In this document: one piece after another, positions 35,469-43,863 of the stretch
Numbering within the stretch: the stretch's first letter is position 1
How the letters are laid out: the number at the start of each line of letters is the position of its first letter
DNA from: Hwanghaeella grinnelliae
GTDB lineage: Bacteria; Pseudomonadota; Alphaproteobacteria; UBA8366; Aestuariispiraceae
Reading direction: 5' to 3'
Length of the DNA: 64,000 bases
Assembly: GCF_004005845.1 (NCBI RefSeq)
Contig: NZ_SADE01000001.1
Coordinates: forward strand, 1,054,001-1,118,000
The notes under the pieces: model-generated
The model's input: the letters and a program-made list of their open reading frames with translations, nothing else
Told to the model about the DNA's origin: nothing
Database searches by the model: none
Translations under genes and position numbers: made by a program

Positions 35469-36125
35469 TCAGGCTTTGTGTTGTGGATAAGAAATGACGG
35501 ATAGGTATCGGATAGGGAATTCGACCAACCGTTCCGGTCCATGCGGCGCGTCGGCATCGAAGAACAGTGTGTCGCCGGGTTCAAGGTGATAGATCTCGCT
35601 CCCGTGCAGGTAATCCACTTTGCCTTCCAGCATATGTATCATCTCGATCCCGTCATGCTGGAAGGTTTTGAACGTGTCGGATTTTGTATTCAGCGATATT
35701 AGATATGGTTCAACAATGACGCCGCTTGAATTCGATCCGATATGGCCCAACAAATTGTATTGATGCCCCGCTCTTGTGCCCGCACGTTCCGTTTCCATCC
35801 CCTGGCCGGCTTTGGTTAAAACGGCTTCACGTCTTTCTTCAAAGCCGCGGAAGAATGCGGTCAGCGGAACGGAAAGCGTGTTGGCGAGCGTTTGCAGGGT
35901 GGTCAGAGAAGGGGAGGTGTTGCCGTTCTCGATCTTCGACAGCATCCCGATGGAAAGGTTGGTCAGTTTGGCCATCTCCGCAACGGTCATGCCCTGCTGC
36001 TTCCGGAAGGCGCGAATTTCGCGGCCAATAGCGACCTCTAGGTTTTTCTCGCTGTCGTCGCGAACGCGATGCGGATCTTGGTCAAGTTTCGTTGTAGATG
36101 GGCGTGGGCCAGTGTCCGTCGCCAT
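35469..36125 (-). CDS. XRE-cupin transcriptional regulator
   Basis: A 218-residue regulator with an N-terminal Cro/CI helix-turn-helix (REIRAFRKQQGMTVAEMAKL, then NLSIGMLSKIENGNTSPSL) at about residues 35-90 and a C-terminal cupin (HDGIEMIHMLEGKVDYLHG, then YHLEPGDTLFFDADAPHGP). This is the PuuR-like class that often controls amine and amino-acid catabolism. It faces away from the glutamine-amidotransferase/GlnT block with 622 bp between, and converges on the serine hydrolase gene with 40 bp between. The amidotransferase block is its most likely target, inferred from position. Confidence 0.87.
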   Translation of the reverse strand: MATDTGPRPSTTKLDQDPHRVRDDSEKNLEVAIGREIRAFRKQQGMTVAEMAKLTNLSIGMLSKIENGNTSPSLTTLQTLANTLSVPLTAFFRGFEERREAVLTKAGQGMETERAGTRAGHQYNLLGHIGSNSSGVIVEPYLISLNTKSDTFKTFQHDGIEMIHMLEGKVDYLHGSEIYHLEPGDTLFFDADAPHGPERLVEFPIRYLSVISYPQHKA

Positions 36126-36747
36126 GTGTTTCCTCGATTGCGCTTGGTCACGATAAGATCAGAACCGGCTGTCTTTGTTAGCCTTTATTCACTGATTTAA
36201 ACTATTTTTCCCTTCATTAAACAAGATCGAGGGGACGGTTGTTTTGGGTTTGGCAGGCACGACAACGCGTATCGGAGTTCTACTTTGCCCAGGCCCTCCA
36301 ATGGCCCGGCTAACTCGCCGTTAGAGCCGCATTGCATGGCTGACCGGATTTTGGACCCGCGCCTCCCGGCATGCAGGTCCCCATCCCCTGTGGCCAACGA
36401 ACGCTTTGGTGCTGAATTTGAAATCTGAATAACGTATTGAATTCGATCACTTTGCGCCCTCTAGCCAGGTTGGTTCGGGAACCTACAGGGGCTTTGGGGC
36501 CAAAAACGACGTCGCAAGCGAAATAAGTTGTGAAACCCGCGGAGATATGGCGGCGAACGGCCTGTAACTATTTGAAGTTACGAGATTAAAAATCCCGTTG
36601 GATGCTTCGGGACGCCGTGCCGCGAGGTCAGCAAAAGTTTCTTAAAAGTAAAAATATATTCACCGTATTGCGATTTTAAAACGTCGCTGCTAACCTGCCT
36701 GCAACGGCCCGGAAGGGACAGAATGGTGAGCGAGGAGCGGCCAAGAA
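36126..36747. other. 622-bp intergenic region, no gene recognised
   Basis: No convincing reading frame. Small inverted repeats are visible: TAACT-6-AGTTA and TCCCG-10-CGGGA within 36560-36620, and GGTTCGGGAACC at 36472-36483. None resembles a known riboswitch. It presumably holds divergent promoters for the XRE-cupin gene and the glutamine-amidotransferase block, and may mark the left edge of an acquired segment. Confidence 0.5.
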
Positions 36748-37677
36748 ATGTGCGGAATTGTAGGCCTTTTTCTGAAAGACAAAGCACTGGAACCTCAGCT
36801 GGGTTCCTTGCTGACCGCTATGCTGGTCACGATGACGGACCGGGGTCCCGATAGCGCGGGCATCGCGATATATGGGGAAGACAACCCGGCCATCTCAAAA
36901 TTGACGGTCCAGTCCGACGAACCGGAACAGGCGTTTGCGACGCTGGAGAAAGATTTGGCGGCTGCCTTGGGCGGCGCGGTACATCTGCGCGCAAAGGACA
37001 CTCATGCGGTGTTGGAAGTCGAGCGCGGGCAGTTGTCCGCCGCGCGCGCACTGCTCACCAAGATCGCCCCGGACATCCGTGTTATGGCGACGGGCGATAC
37101 GGTTGAGATTTATAAAGAGGTCGGCCTGCCAAAGGATGTGGCAGCCCGTTTCGATTTGGCGTCAATGTCCGGCACCCATGGCATCGGCCATACCCGCATG
37201 GCGACGGAATCGCTGGTCACCACCATGGGGGCGCACCCGTTCAACACCGGCCCCGACCAGTGCCTCGTACACAACGGGTCGCTGTCCAATCACAACCGCC
37301 TGCGCCGGAAACTCCAGCGCGAAGGTGTGCATATTGAGACCGAGAACGATACCGAAGTTGGTGCTGCCTATATCACGTGGCGCATCCAGAACGGCGCGAC
37401 CTTGGGTGAAGCGCTGGAGGGCGCGCTGAATGACCTCGACGGGTTCTTTACCTTTCTAGTCGGCACCAAGGACGGGTTTGGCGTCGTGCGAGACCCGATT
37501 GCCTGCAAACCCGCGGTGATGGCCGAAACCGATCAATATGTGGCTTTCGGGTCGGAATACCGCGCGCTGGTCAACTTGCCGGGCATCGAACAGGCCCGCG
37601 TTTGGGAACCGGAACCCGCGACCGTCTATTTCTGGAGCCACCAAAGCCCCTCCACGCCCACGAAGAAGGCCGCCTAA
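36748..37677 (+). CDS. Class II glutamine amidotransferase subunit (GlxB / MgsA type)
   Basis: A 309-residue N-terminal-nucleophile amidotransferase domain. It starts MCGIVGLF, so Cys2 becomes the nucleophile after Met removal; GHTRMATES and LVHNGSLSNHN carry the substrate-binding and oxyanion residues. It is a stand-alone equivalent of the amidotransferase part of glutamate synthase. With the next two genes it forms the split glutamate-synthase-like complex known as GlxBCD or, in methylotrophs, N-methylglutamate synthase MgsABC. First gene of a four-gene block. Confidence 0.88.
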   Translation: MCGIVGLFLKDKALEPQLGSLLTAMLVTMTDRGPDSAGIAIYGEDNPAISKLTVQSDEPEQAFATLEKDLAAALGGAVHLRAKDTHAVLEVERGQLSAARALLTKIAPDIRVMATGDTVEIYKEVGLPKDVAARFDLASMSGTHGIGHTRMATESLVTTMGAHPFNTGPDQCLVHNGSLSNHNRLRRKLQREGVHIETENDTEVGAAYITWRIQNGATLGEALEGALNDLDGFFTFLVGTKDGFGVVRDPIACKPAVMAETDQYVAFGSEYRALVNLPGIEQARVWEPEPATVYFWSHQSPSTPTKKAA

Positions 37678-37678
37678 C

Positions 37679-38356
37679 ATGCAGACGATTGACATGGAAA
37701 CCACCGCTCTGCGCGATTTGAACGCAACACTTCAGGCCCAGGCGGAAACCACGAACCAGACCACATGGGAAATTACGAACCCCAAGGGCAGTCACGCAAT
37801 TGCCGTGGGGCTGGACGCGCCGATTGACGTAACGGTTAAAGGGTCAACCGGCTACTACTGTGCTGGCATGAACAAACAGGCCACGATCACTGTGGACGGC
37901 TCGGCCGGTCCGGGGGTTGCCGAAAATATGATGAGTGGCAAGGTCGTGATCACGGGCGATGCGTCGCAATATGCCGGTGCGACCGGCAATGGCGGCACGC
38001 TTGTCATCAAGGGCAATGCCTCGTCGCGCTGCGGAATATCTATGAAGGGCATCGACATCATCGTGCACGGTAATGTCGGACATATGTCGGCGTTCATGGC
38101 GCAATCCGGAAATTTGGTGGTCTGCGGTGATGCCGGCGATGCCTTGGGCGATTCCATCTACGAGGCGCGTCTGTTTGTGCGCGGATCGGTGAAGTCGCTG
38201 GGTGCGGATTGCATCGAGAAGGAAATGCGACCCGAACACTTAACGCTTCTTACGGATCTTCTGGAACGTGGCGGCTGTGATGCCAAACCCGAAGAGTTCA
38301 AGCGCTACGGTTCGGCGCGCGAACTTTACCACTTTAAAATCGACAATGCGTATTGA
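37679..38356 (+). CDS. GXGXG-domain subunit (GlxC / MgsB type)
   Basis: A 225-residue protein consisting almost entirely of the right-handed beta-helix found at the C terminus of glutamate synthase. Glycine repeats are evident (GYYCAGMNKQATITVDGSAG, GKVVITGDASQYAGATGNGG, KGIDIIVHGNVGHMSAF). It joins the amidotransferase and FMN subunits in this family. The start ATG at 37679 lies 1 bp after the preceding stop; a longer open frame upstream overlaps the amidotransferase gene and is ignored. Confidence 0.88.
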   Translation: MQTIDMETTALRDLNATLQAQAETTNQTTWEITNPKGSHAIAVGLDAPIDVTVKGSTGYYCAGMNKQATITVDGSAGPGVAENMMSGKVVITGDASQYAGATGNGGTLVIKGNASSRCGISMKGIDIIVHGNVGHMSAFMAQSGNLVVCGDAGDALGDSIYEARLFVRGSVKSLGADCIEKEMRPEHLTLLTDLLERGGCDAKPEEFKRYGSARELYHFKIDNAY

Positions 38357-38367
38357 GGGCAGGCGAC

Positions 38368-39711
38368 ATGAACGACGAAAACATCAGCGCCCCGCGCACC
38401 ATGCCCATCCAATCCGCAACCTTCAGCCAAGACACCAACGCCGAAATCCGGCGTGCCGCGGCCACGGGTATCTATGATATCCGCGGCGGCGGGGCCAAAC
38501 GCAAGGTGCCGCATTTTGACGACCTGCTGTTTTTGGGCGCGTCAATCTCGCGTTATCCGCTCGAAGGGTATCGGGAGGCTTGCGACACCTCTGTGACGCT
38601 GGGCACGCGCTTTGCCAAGAACCCGATCCAGCTGGACATACCCATCACCATCGCCGGTATGTCTTTTGGGGCCTTGTCCGGTGCCGCGAAAGAGGCGTTG
38701 GGCCGTGGCGCCACATTGGCAGGGACCTCTACCACCACAGGGGATGGCGGTATGACCCCCGAAGAACGCGGCCATTCCGAAAAACTGGTATATCAATACC
38801 TGCCGTCGCGCTATGGGATGAACCCTGATGACCTGCGCCGCGCGGATGCCATTGAAATCGTCGTGGGCCAGGGCGCAAAGCCAGGCGGCGGGGGTATGCT
38901 GCTGGGGCAAAAGATCACTGACCGCGTTGCGGGCATGCGGAACCTGCCCAAGGGGATCGACCAACGCTCCGCCTGCCGCCATCCGGATTGGACAGGGCCT
39001 GATGATCTTGAAATCAAGATACTGGAGTTGCGTGAGATCACCGGCTGGAAGGTTCCGATTTATATCAAGGTCGGCGGGTCGCGGCCGTATTTCGACACCA
39101 CGCTGGCCGTGAAAGCCGGTGCGGATGTCGTCGTTCTCGACGGGATGCAGGGCGGCACGGCGGCCACGCAGGATGTGTTCATCGAAAATGTCGGGATGCC
39201 CATCCTTGCCTGTATCCGCGAAGCGGTGCGGGCGCTGGAAGACCTTGGCATGCACCGGGAGGTGCAATTGATTGTGTCGGGTGGCGTGCGAACCGGCGCC
39301 GATGTGGCCATATGCATGGCCTTGGGGGCCGATGCCGTTTCAATCGGCACCGCCGCATTGATTGCGCTGGGCGATAACGATCCCAAATGGGAAGCCGAAT
39401 ATCAAAAGCTGGGCACCACGGCGGGGGCCTATGACGACTGGCACGAAGGCAATGATCCTGCGGGCATCAGCACGCAAAACCCCGAGCTTTCTGCGCGTCT
39501 CGATCCGGTTGAAGGCGGGCGGCGCTTGCGCAACTATCTCAAGGTGATGACGCTTGAAGCGCAGACAATTGCGCGCGCCTGCGGCAAGAACAAATTGCAT
39601 AACCTGGAACCCGAGGATCTTTGCGCGCTAACCATGGAGGCCGCAGCAATGGCCAAGGTCCCGCTAGCGGGCACGGATTGGTGGCCGGGTAAGCCAGGCA
39701 CGGCATTTTAA
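38368..39711 (+). CDS. FMN-binding glutamate synthase-like subunit (GlxD / MgsC type)
   Basis: A 447-residue TIM-barrel protein equivalent to the FMN/Fe-S domain of glutamate synthase. Typical parts are PITIAGMSFGALSGAAKEAL, GEGGM-type loop TTTGDGGMTPEE, VVGQGAKPGGGGMLLGQKI, and VVVLDGMQGGTAATQDVF with LIVSGGVRTGADVAICMALG for the phosphate site. It reduces the imine formed from 2-oxoglutarate and ammonia or methylamine. The ATG at 38368 follows GAGGGCAGG; a TTG at 38353 overlaps the previous gene. Confidence 0.9.
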   Translation: MNDENISAPRTMPIQSATFSQDTNAEIRRAAATGIYDIRGGGAKRKVPHFDDLLFLGASISRYPLEGYREACDTSVTLGTRFAKNPIQLDIPITIAGMSFGALSGAAKEALGRGATLAGTSTTTGDGGMTPEERGHSEKLVYQYLPSRYGMNPDDLRRADAIEIVVGQGAKPGGGGMLLGQKITDRVAGMRNLPKGIDQRSACRHPDWTGPDDLEIKILELREITGWKVPIYIKVGGSRPYFDTTLAVKAGADVVVLDGMQGGTAATQDVFIENVGMPILACIREAVRALEDLGMHREVQLIVSGGVRTGADVAICMALGADAVSIGTAALIALGDNDPKWEAEYQKLGTTAGAYDDWHEGNDPAGISTQNPELSARLDPVEGGRRLRNYLKVMTLEAQTIARACGKNKLHNLEPEDLCALTMEAAAMAKVPLAGTDWWPGKPGTAF

Positions 39712-39721
39712 GGGGAGCACG

Positions 39722-39750
39722 AAAGGCGCGGCGCGGATGCCGCGCCTTTT
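39722..39750 (+). terminator. Terminator-like hairpin before the GlnT/GmaS gene
   Basis: A perfect 11-bp stem (AAAGGCGCGGC with GCCGCGCCTTT), a 6-base loop and a run of four T bases lie 10 bp after the FMN-subunit stop and 34 bp before the ligase start. It should end or attenuate transcription so that the ligase is made at a lower level or from its own promoter. Confidence 0.7.
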
Positions 39751-39784
39751 CCAATTCATGGACAGACAATGGGGAACGGATTGC

Positions 39785-41113
39785 ATGACCACTGATCTCG
39801 CGAAATTCGCCAAAGACAACGGCGTCAAATATTTCATGATTTCCTTCACGGATCTTTTTGGCGGGCAGCGCGCCAAGCTGGTGCCTGCGCAGGCCATCGC
39901 GGATATGCAGGAAGACGGCGCGGGCTTTGCCGGGTTCGCCACATGGCTCGACATGACCCCGGCGCACCCCGATATGCTGGCCGTGCCGGATCCGTCCTCC
40001 GTAATCCAACTCCCATGGAAGCCTGAAGTGGCATGGGTCGCAGCGAACTGTGTGATGGAAGGCGAGGACGTGGCCCAAGCCCCACGTAATGTCCTGCGGC
40101 GCTTGGTGGATGAGGCGGCCGATATGGGGCTGCACGTTAAAACAGGTGTTGAGGCCGAGTTTTTCCTGCTCACCCCGGAAGGTGACCAAGTCAGCGATCC
40201 CTTCGATAACGCTGAAAAGCCATGCTATGATCAACAGGCGGTCATGCGCCGCTATGACGTGGTGCGAGAGATTTGCGACTATATGCTCGAATTGGGCTGG
40301 GGGCCGTACCAGAACGACCACGAGGACGCCAATGGCCAGTTCGAAATGAATTGGGAATTCGACGACTCGCTCAAAACCGCAGACAAGCATTCCTTCTTCA
40401 AGTTCATGACCAAATCTGTTGCGGAAAAGCACGGCTTTCGCGCGACGTTCATGCCCAAACCCATTGAAGGCCTGACCGGCAACGGCTGTCATGCGCATGT
40501 GTCGGTTTGGGATGCGCCGGGCGAGGCGGCCACCACGAACGTGTTTGCAGGGGAAGGGGAAGGCCAGACCGGTGAACTGGGCCTCTCCGAGCAGGGGAAA
40601 TTTTTCCTTGGCGGGATCATGAAACATGCCAGTGCGTTGGCCGCGATCACCAACCCGACCGTGAACAGCTATAAGCGCATCAACGCCCCCCGTACGATGT
40701 CGGGCGCAACCTGGGCGCCAAATACCGTCACATGGACCGGCAACAACCGCACCCACATGGTCCGCGTGCCCGGTCCTGGCCGGTTTGAGTTGCGGCTGCC
40801 CGATGGCGCCGCCAACCCGTATTTGCTGCAGGCCGTCATCATCGCCGCCGGTCTGTCGGGTATCCGCAGCAAGGCAGACCCGGGCAAGCGCTACGACATC
40901 GACATGTATGCCGAGGGCCACACGGTGCGCGGCGCCCCCAAGCTGCCGCTAAACATGCTAGACGCCATCCGCGAATATGACAGCGACACGGAGCTGAAAG
41001 AGGCGATGGGCGACGCGTTTTCGGCCTCGTACATCAAGATGAAAATGCAGGAATGGACGTCTTTCGTAACCCATTTCAGCCAATGGGAAAAAGACAACAC
41101 GCTCGATATCTGA
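39785..41113 (+). CDS. Type III glutamine synthetase-like ligase (GlnT / gamma-glutamylmethylamide synthetase family)
   Basis: A 442-residue member of the glutamine synthetase superfamily. Seen are FMISFTDLFGGQRAKLVP, WLDMTPAHPDMLAVPDP, the metal-binding GVEAEFFLL and QNDHEDANGQFEMNW, and GNGCHAHVSVWD. In this subgroup GlnT makes glutamine and GmaS makes gamma-glutamylmethylamide from glutamate and methylamine; the two cannot be separated by eye. Next to the MgsABC-like genes GmaS is attractive. The ATG at 39785 has GGGGAAC upstream; the longer frame from 39737 starts inside the terminator-like hairpin and is not used. The block ends here. Confidence 0.88.
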   Translation: MTTDLAKFAKDNGVKYFMISFTDLFGGQRAKLVPAQAIADMQEDGAGFAGFATWLDMTPAHPDMLAVPDPSSVIQLPWKPEVAWVAANCVMEGEDVAQAPRNVLRRLVDEAADMGLHVKTGVEAEFFLLTPEGDQVSDPFDNAEKPCYDQQAVMRRYDVVREICDYMLELGWGPYQNDHEDANGQFEMNWEFDDSLKTADKHSFFKFMTKSVAEKHGFRATFMPKPIEGLTGNGCHAHVSVWDAPGEAATTNVFAGEGEGQTGELGLSEQGKFFLGGIMKHASALAAITNPTVNSYKRINAPRTMSGATWAPNTVTWTGNNRTHMVRVPGPGRFELRLPDGAANPYLLQAVIIAAGLSGIRSKADPGKRYDIDMYAEGHTVRGAPKLPLNMLDAIREYDSDTELKEAMGDAFSASYIKMKMQEWTSFVTHFSQWEKDNTLDI

Positions 41114-41153
41114 TCCGGGGTCTAAACGATCCGTATCGGGTGAGGGGCATTGG

Positions 41154-41375
41154 ATCGCGGTGCGCGGGAACCTTCACCGCGACGGTGATGATGTCGATTT
41201 CGGGATCTGCAAGCATCTGGTAGGGGGCTGAGAACCATTTCTCCGCACCGAAATCCTTGGCTGACGCCTTTGCGCTTTCTTCCCGCCGGGTCGCGACCGC
41301 TAAGAGCCTCAGCGGCGGTTGCGTCATCAAGGCGGGAATGTGTGATCCTATCAATCTAGCGGCGACCGCGCCGGG
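41154..41375 (-). pseudogene. Remnant of a Gfo/Idh/MocA (Gal80-like) oxidoreductase
   Basis: A stretch of about 70 codons matches the N-terminal Rossmann domain of a Gfo/Idh/MocA dehydrogenase: ARLIGSHIPALMTQPPLRLL, VATRREESAKASAKDFGAEK, and DPEIDIITVAVKVPAHRD. It is cut on both sides: an in-frame stop and loss of the first dinucleotide strand upstream, and loss of similarity right after VPAHRD downstream, near the end of the GlnT/GmaS gene. It therefore cannot make an enzyme. Its 3' portion is replaced by the GlnT block, which suggests the block arrived by insertion or recombination here. Confidence 0.7.
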
Positions 41376-41548
41376 CTGGCAGAATTATCTGAAACTCAGC
41401 GCGGAAGCCGGAAACCTCACTAGTCGGAAGAACAAGATTCTAACGGCGGCACCGTTCTATACCGCTCCGAAGGAATTTTTACTGAATTCTTGGCTGACGG
41501 GCTGAATGGTCCGCCGGCCTATTTCCTCATGCAAGCAACAGGGTTCCG

Positions 41549-42445
41549 TTATCGCATCGGGGCCGATAGGCCGCGTCGTTTCGGTTCTCCCCGTCGCACG
41601 GCGAGCGCGCTGAAGACAATGACGGCAGTGCCGATCAATGCCTCGACAGTCGGCAGTTCTTGGAACATCAGGAAGCCGACGAGGATGGCGAAGGCGATGC
41701 GAAGATAGGGATAGGGCGCGAGCGCGGATACTTCCCCGACCCGATAGGCCTCGACCGTCAGGATCATGCCGATCGTTCCCAGACCGCCCGATAGAAATAG
41801 CATCCCGATCAATTCCGGCGCCAGCGGACGCCATTCCTGGATGACGCCGGGCAGGGCGCCCAACGTCGTGATCAGGCCGATATACAGCATGATGGTCGGT
41901 GTCGTCTCGCTGCGGGTCAGTACTCTGTTCTGGAAGACGAGCGCCGCGGCGGCCATGGCCGCCACCAGCCCGTAGACGAAGCCGAAATTGAAATCTGCGG
42001 CGAACAGGTTTTCCGGCCCCATCGCCAGCATCACGCCCGCAAAGCCCAGCAGCGTCAATGCCCATCGCCCGGCGGAGACATGTTCCTTCAGCAACGGTCC
42101 TGCCAGGACGACGACGAAAAGCGATGTGGTGAAGGTCAGCGTTGTGGCGACCGCGATATCCAGGCTCTGGAAGCTGCGATAGTAGAAGAACCAGCATAGC
42201 AGGCTGGTTAGGCCGCGGATTAGATGCAGGCCAGGCCGGGCGGTTTTCACAAGGCTTGGCCGTGTCGCCAGGATCCAGCCCAGTACAATGATCAACTGCA
42301 CTGCCGCCCGCGCAAAGACGATCTGACCGTTGGCGACCTCCCCACTCAAGAGGCGGACGACGGTGACTTCGCCGGTGAAGACGGCGGCGGCAATCGCCAG
42401 CAGCAGCGCGCCGCGTGTATTGTTGACCGATAAGGGGGCGCTCAT
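41549..42445 (-). CDS. EamA/DMT-family transporter
   Basis: A 298-residue membrane protein with ten helices in two EamA repeats (ALLLAIAAAVFTGEVTVVRL; second half from VYGLVAAMAAAALVFQNRVL). Its ATG shares four bases with the M20 peptidase stop (ATGA), making it the last gene of the MarR-headed leftward operon. A long open frame in another phase on the same strand overlaps it but has the composition of a shadow. As transporter of this operon it might export a product or overflow metabolite; the substrate is unknown. Confidence 0.85.
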   Translation of the reverse strand: MSAPLSVNNTRGALLLAIAAAVFTGEVTVVRLLSGEVANGQIVFARAAVQLIIVLGWILATRPSLVKTARPGLHLIRGLTSLLCWFFYYRSFQSLDIAVATTLTFTTSLFVVVLAGPLLKEHVSAGRWALTLLGFAGVMLAMGPENLFAADFNFGFVYGLVAAMAAAALVFQNRVLTRSETTPTIMLYIGLITTLGALPGVIQEWRPLAPELIGMLFLSGGLGTIGMILTVEAYRVGEVSALAPYPYLRIAFAILVGFLMFQELPTVEALIGTAVIVFSALAVRRGEPKRRGLSAPMR

Positions 42446-43863
42446 TTTTGGCGATAGGGCAAGTATTGGTCGGGCGACTGCTTTCCGATCCTGTCCAGAA
42501 TGGTGATCCAGGCGCGAATGCCATCGTCGATGGCGGAGACGCGAAGGAATTCGTTCGGCGCGTGGAACTGTTCGTCGGCGGTGGAAAAGGAAAACATGAT
42601 CGTGTCGATACCCAATTCGCGTGCGACAAGGTCCGACAAGGGCAGTGTCGCGCCGATGCGGACACGGACCGGCTTCTGACCGAAGGTTTCGAACAGGGCC
42701 TCTTCCGCTGCCAGCAGCAGCGGGTGCGCCCCGGGGACCGCATAGGCCTTTGTCCACCCGCGGTCCGCCGTGAAGGTCAGTTCGATGCCAGGCGGCACCA
42801 GCGCGGCGATATGGGCCTTTACCGCGTCGCGGATTGCTTCCGGCTTTTGGCCTTGCACCAGACGCATGGTGATCTTGGCATGGGCCTCGTTCGGAATGAC
42901 GGTCTTGCTGCCGGCACCCTGATAGCCCCCCCACATGCCGTTCACTTCCAGCGTCGGGCGATCCCACAAACGCTGCAGGGTCGTGTATCCGGATTCACCT
43001 TGTTCGGCGGCCCCGACCGCGCCCGCCCAGGCGGCGCCGTCGAAAGGAATGGCGTGGAGGTCGGCTTCGGTCGCGGCGTCTGGCATGACGATATCGTCAT
43101 AAAAGCCGGGCACGGTCACCCGGTTGTCCGCGTCATGCAGGGCGGCGATGACCCGCGCCATTTCATGCAGGGCGTTGGGTACCGCGCCGCCATATCGGCC
43201 GGAATGCAGGTCCAGATCGGCGGTTCGCAGGGAAAATTCGAGTCCGCCATTGCCGCGAGAACCGACATTGACGGCCGTCAGGTCCGACCGCCAGCGCGCG
43301 CCATCGGCGGACAGGATGGCATCGGCCGACAGCAGGTCGGCGTTCCGCTTCAGGATATTGGGCAGGGAAGGGGACCCGGTTTCTTCCTCTCCCTCCAGCA
43401 GGATCTTCACGTTCAGGGGCAACCTGTCCTGAACGGCGATATAGGCGCGCATCGCTTCAAGTGCGATCAACGTCGGACCCTTGTCGTCGGAAATGCCGCG
43501 CGCGTAAAGACGCCCGTCGCGTTCCTGCATGTCGAAAGGCGGGGTGGTCCAGCGGTCCAGTGGGTCCGGCGGCTGCACGTCGTAATGCCCATAGATCAGC
43601 ATGGTCGGCGCGCCGTCGGCTTTCAGCCATTCGGCATATAAGGCAGGGTGTCCGTCGACGCCGCCATCCAGTTCCCGGATGCCGGAAAATCCCATGCCGG
43701 TCAGCAGGTCGGTCAGGAAAGACCTTGCCGCCGCCATGCCTTCCGCATAGGCCGGGTCCGTACTGACCGATTGGCAACTGAGATAGGTTTTCAGGCGGGT
43801 GTGAAAAACCTCACGGCCGGCCCGGCTTTCCGCCAGAACCTCCGCCAGTGGATCGGTGTTCAT
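42442..43863 (-). CDS. M20-family metallopeptidase (dipeptidase/carnosinase-like)
   Basis: A 473-residue zinc peptidase of the ArgE/DapE/CPG2 family. The metal ligands are visible: His-x-Asp in YGHYDVQPPD, the bridging Asp in SDDKGPTLIALE, the catalytic Glu pair in EGEEETGSPS, and a later His in NEAHAKITMRL. The dimerisation insert lies between residues 215 and 340. Relatives cleave dipeptides such as carnosine or remove acyl groups from amino acids. It overlaps the SDR gene and the EamA gene by four bases each. With the divergent peptide ABC importer it should act on the imported compound. Confidence 0.9.
   Translation of the reverse strand: MNTDPLAEVLAESRAGREVFHTRLKTYLSCQSVSTDPAYAEGMAAARSFLTDLLTGMGFSGIRELDGGVDGHPALYAEWLKADGAPTMLIYGHYDVQPPDPLDRWTTPPFDMQERDGRLYARGISDDKGPTLIALEAMRAYIAVQDRLPLNVKILLEGEEETGSPSLPNILKRNADLLSADAILSADGARWRSDLTAVNVGSRGNGGLEFSLRTADLDLHSGRYGGAVPNALHEMARVIAALHDADNRVTVPGFYDDIVMPDAATEADLHAIPFDGAAWAGAVGAAEQGESGYTTLQRLWDRPTLEVNGMWGGYQGAGSKTVIPNEAHAKITMRLVQGQKPEAIRDAVKAHIAALVPPGIELTFTADRGWTKAYAVPGAHPLLLAAEEALFETFGQKPVRVRIGATLPLSDLVARELGIDTIMFSFSTADEQFHAPNEFLRVSAIDDGIRAWITILDRIGKQSPDQYLPYRQK

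Noticed and set aside
36126-36747. Riboswitch upstream of the glutamine-amidotransferase block
   Set aside because: Small hairpins are present but no conserved core of a glutamine, glycine or SAM riboswitch could be matched.
41457-42743. A 428-codon minus-strand frame overlapping the EamA and M20 genes in another phase
   Set aside because: Composition is Arg/Pro-rich with no helices, while the other phase gives a ten-helix EamA protein.
42448-43641. A 397-codon plus-strand frame opposite the M20 peptidase gene
   Set aside because: No family resemblance; the M20 metal-binding motifs on the minus strand explain the coding potential.
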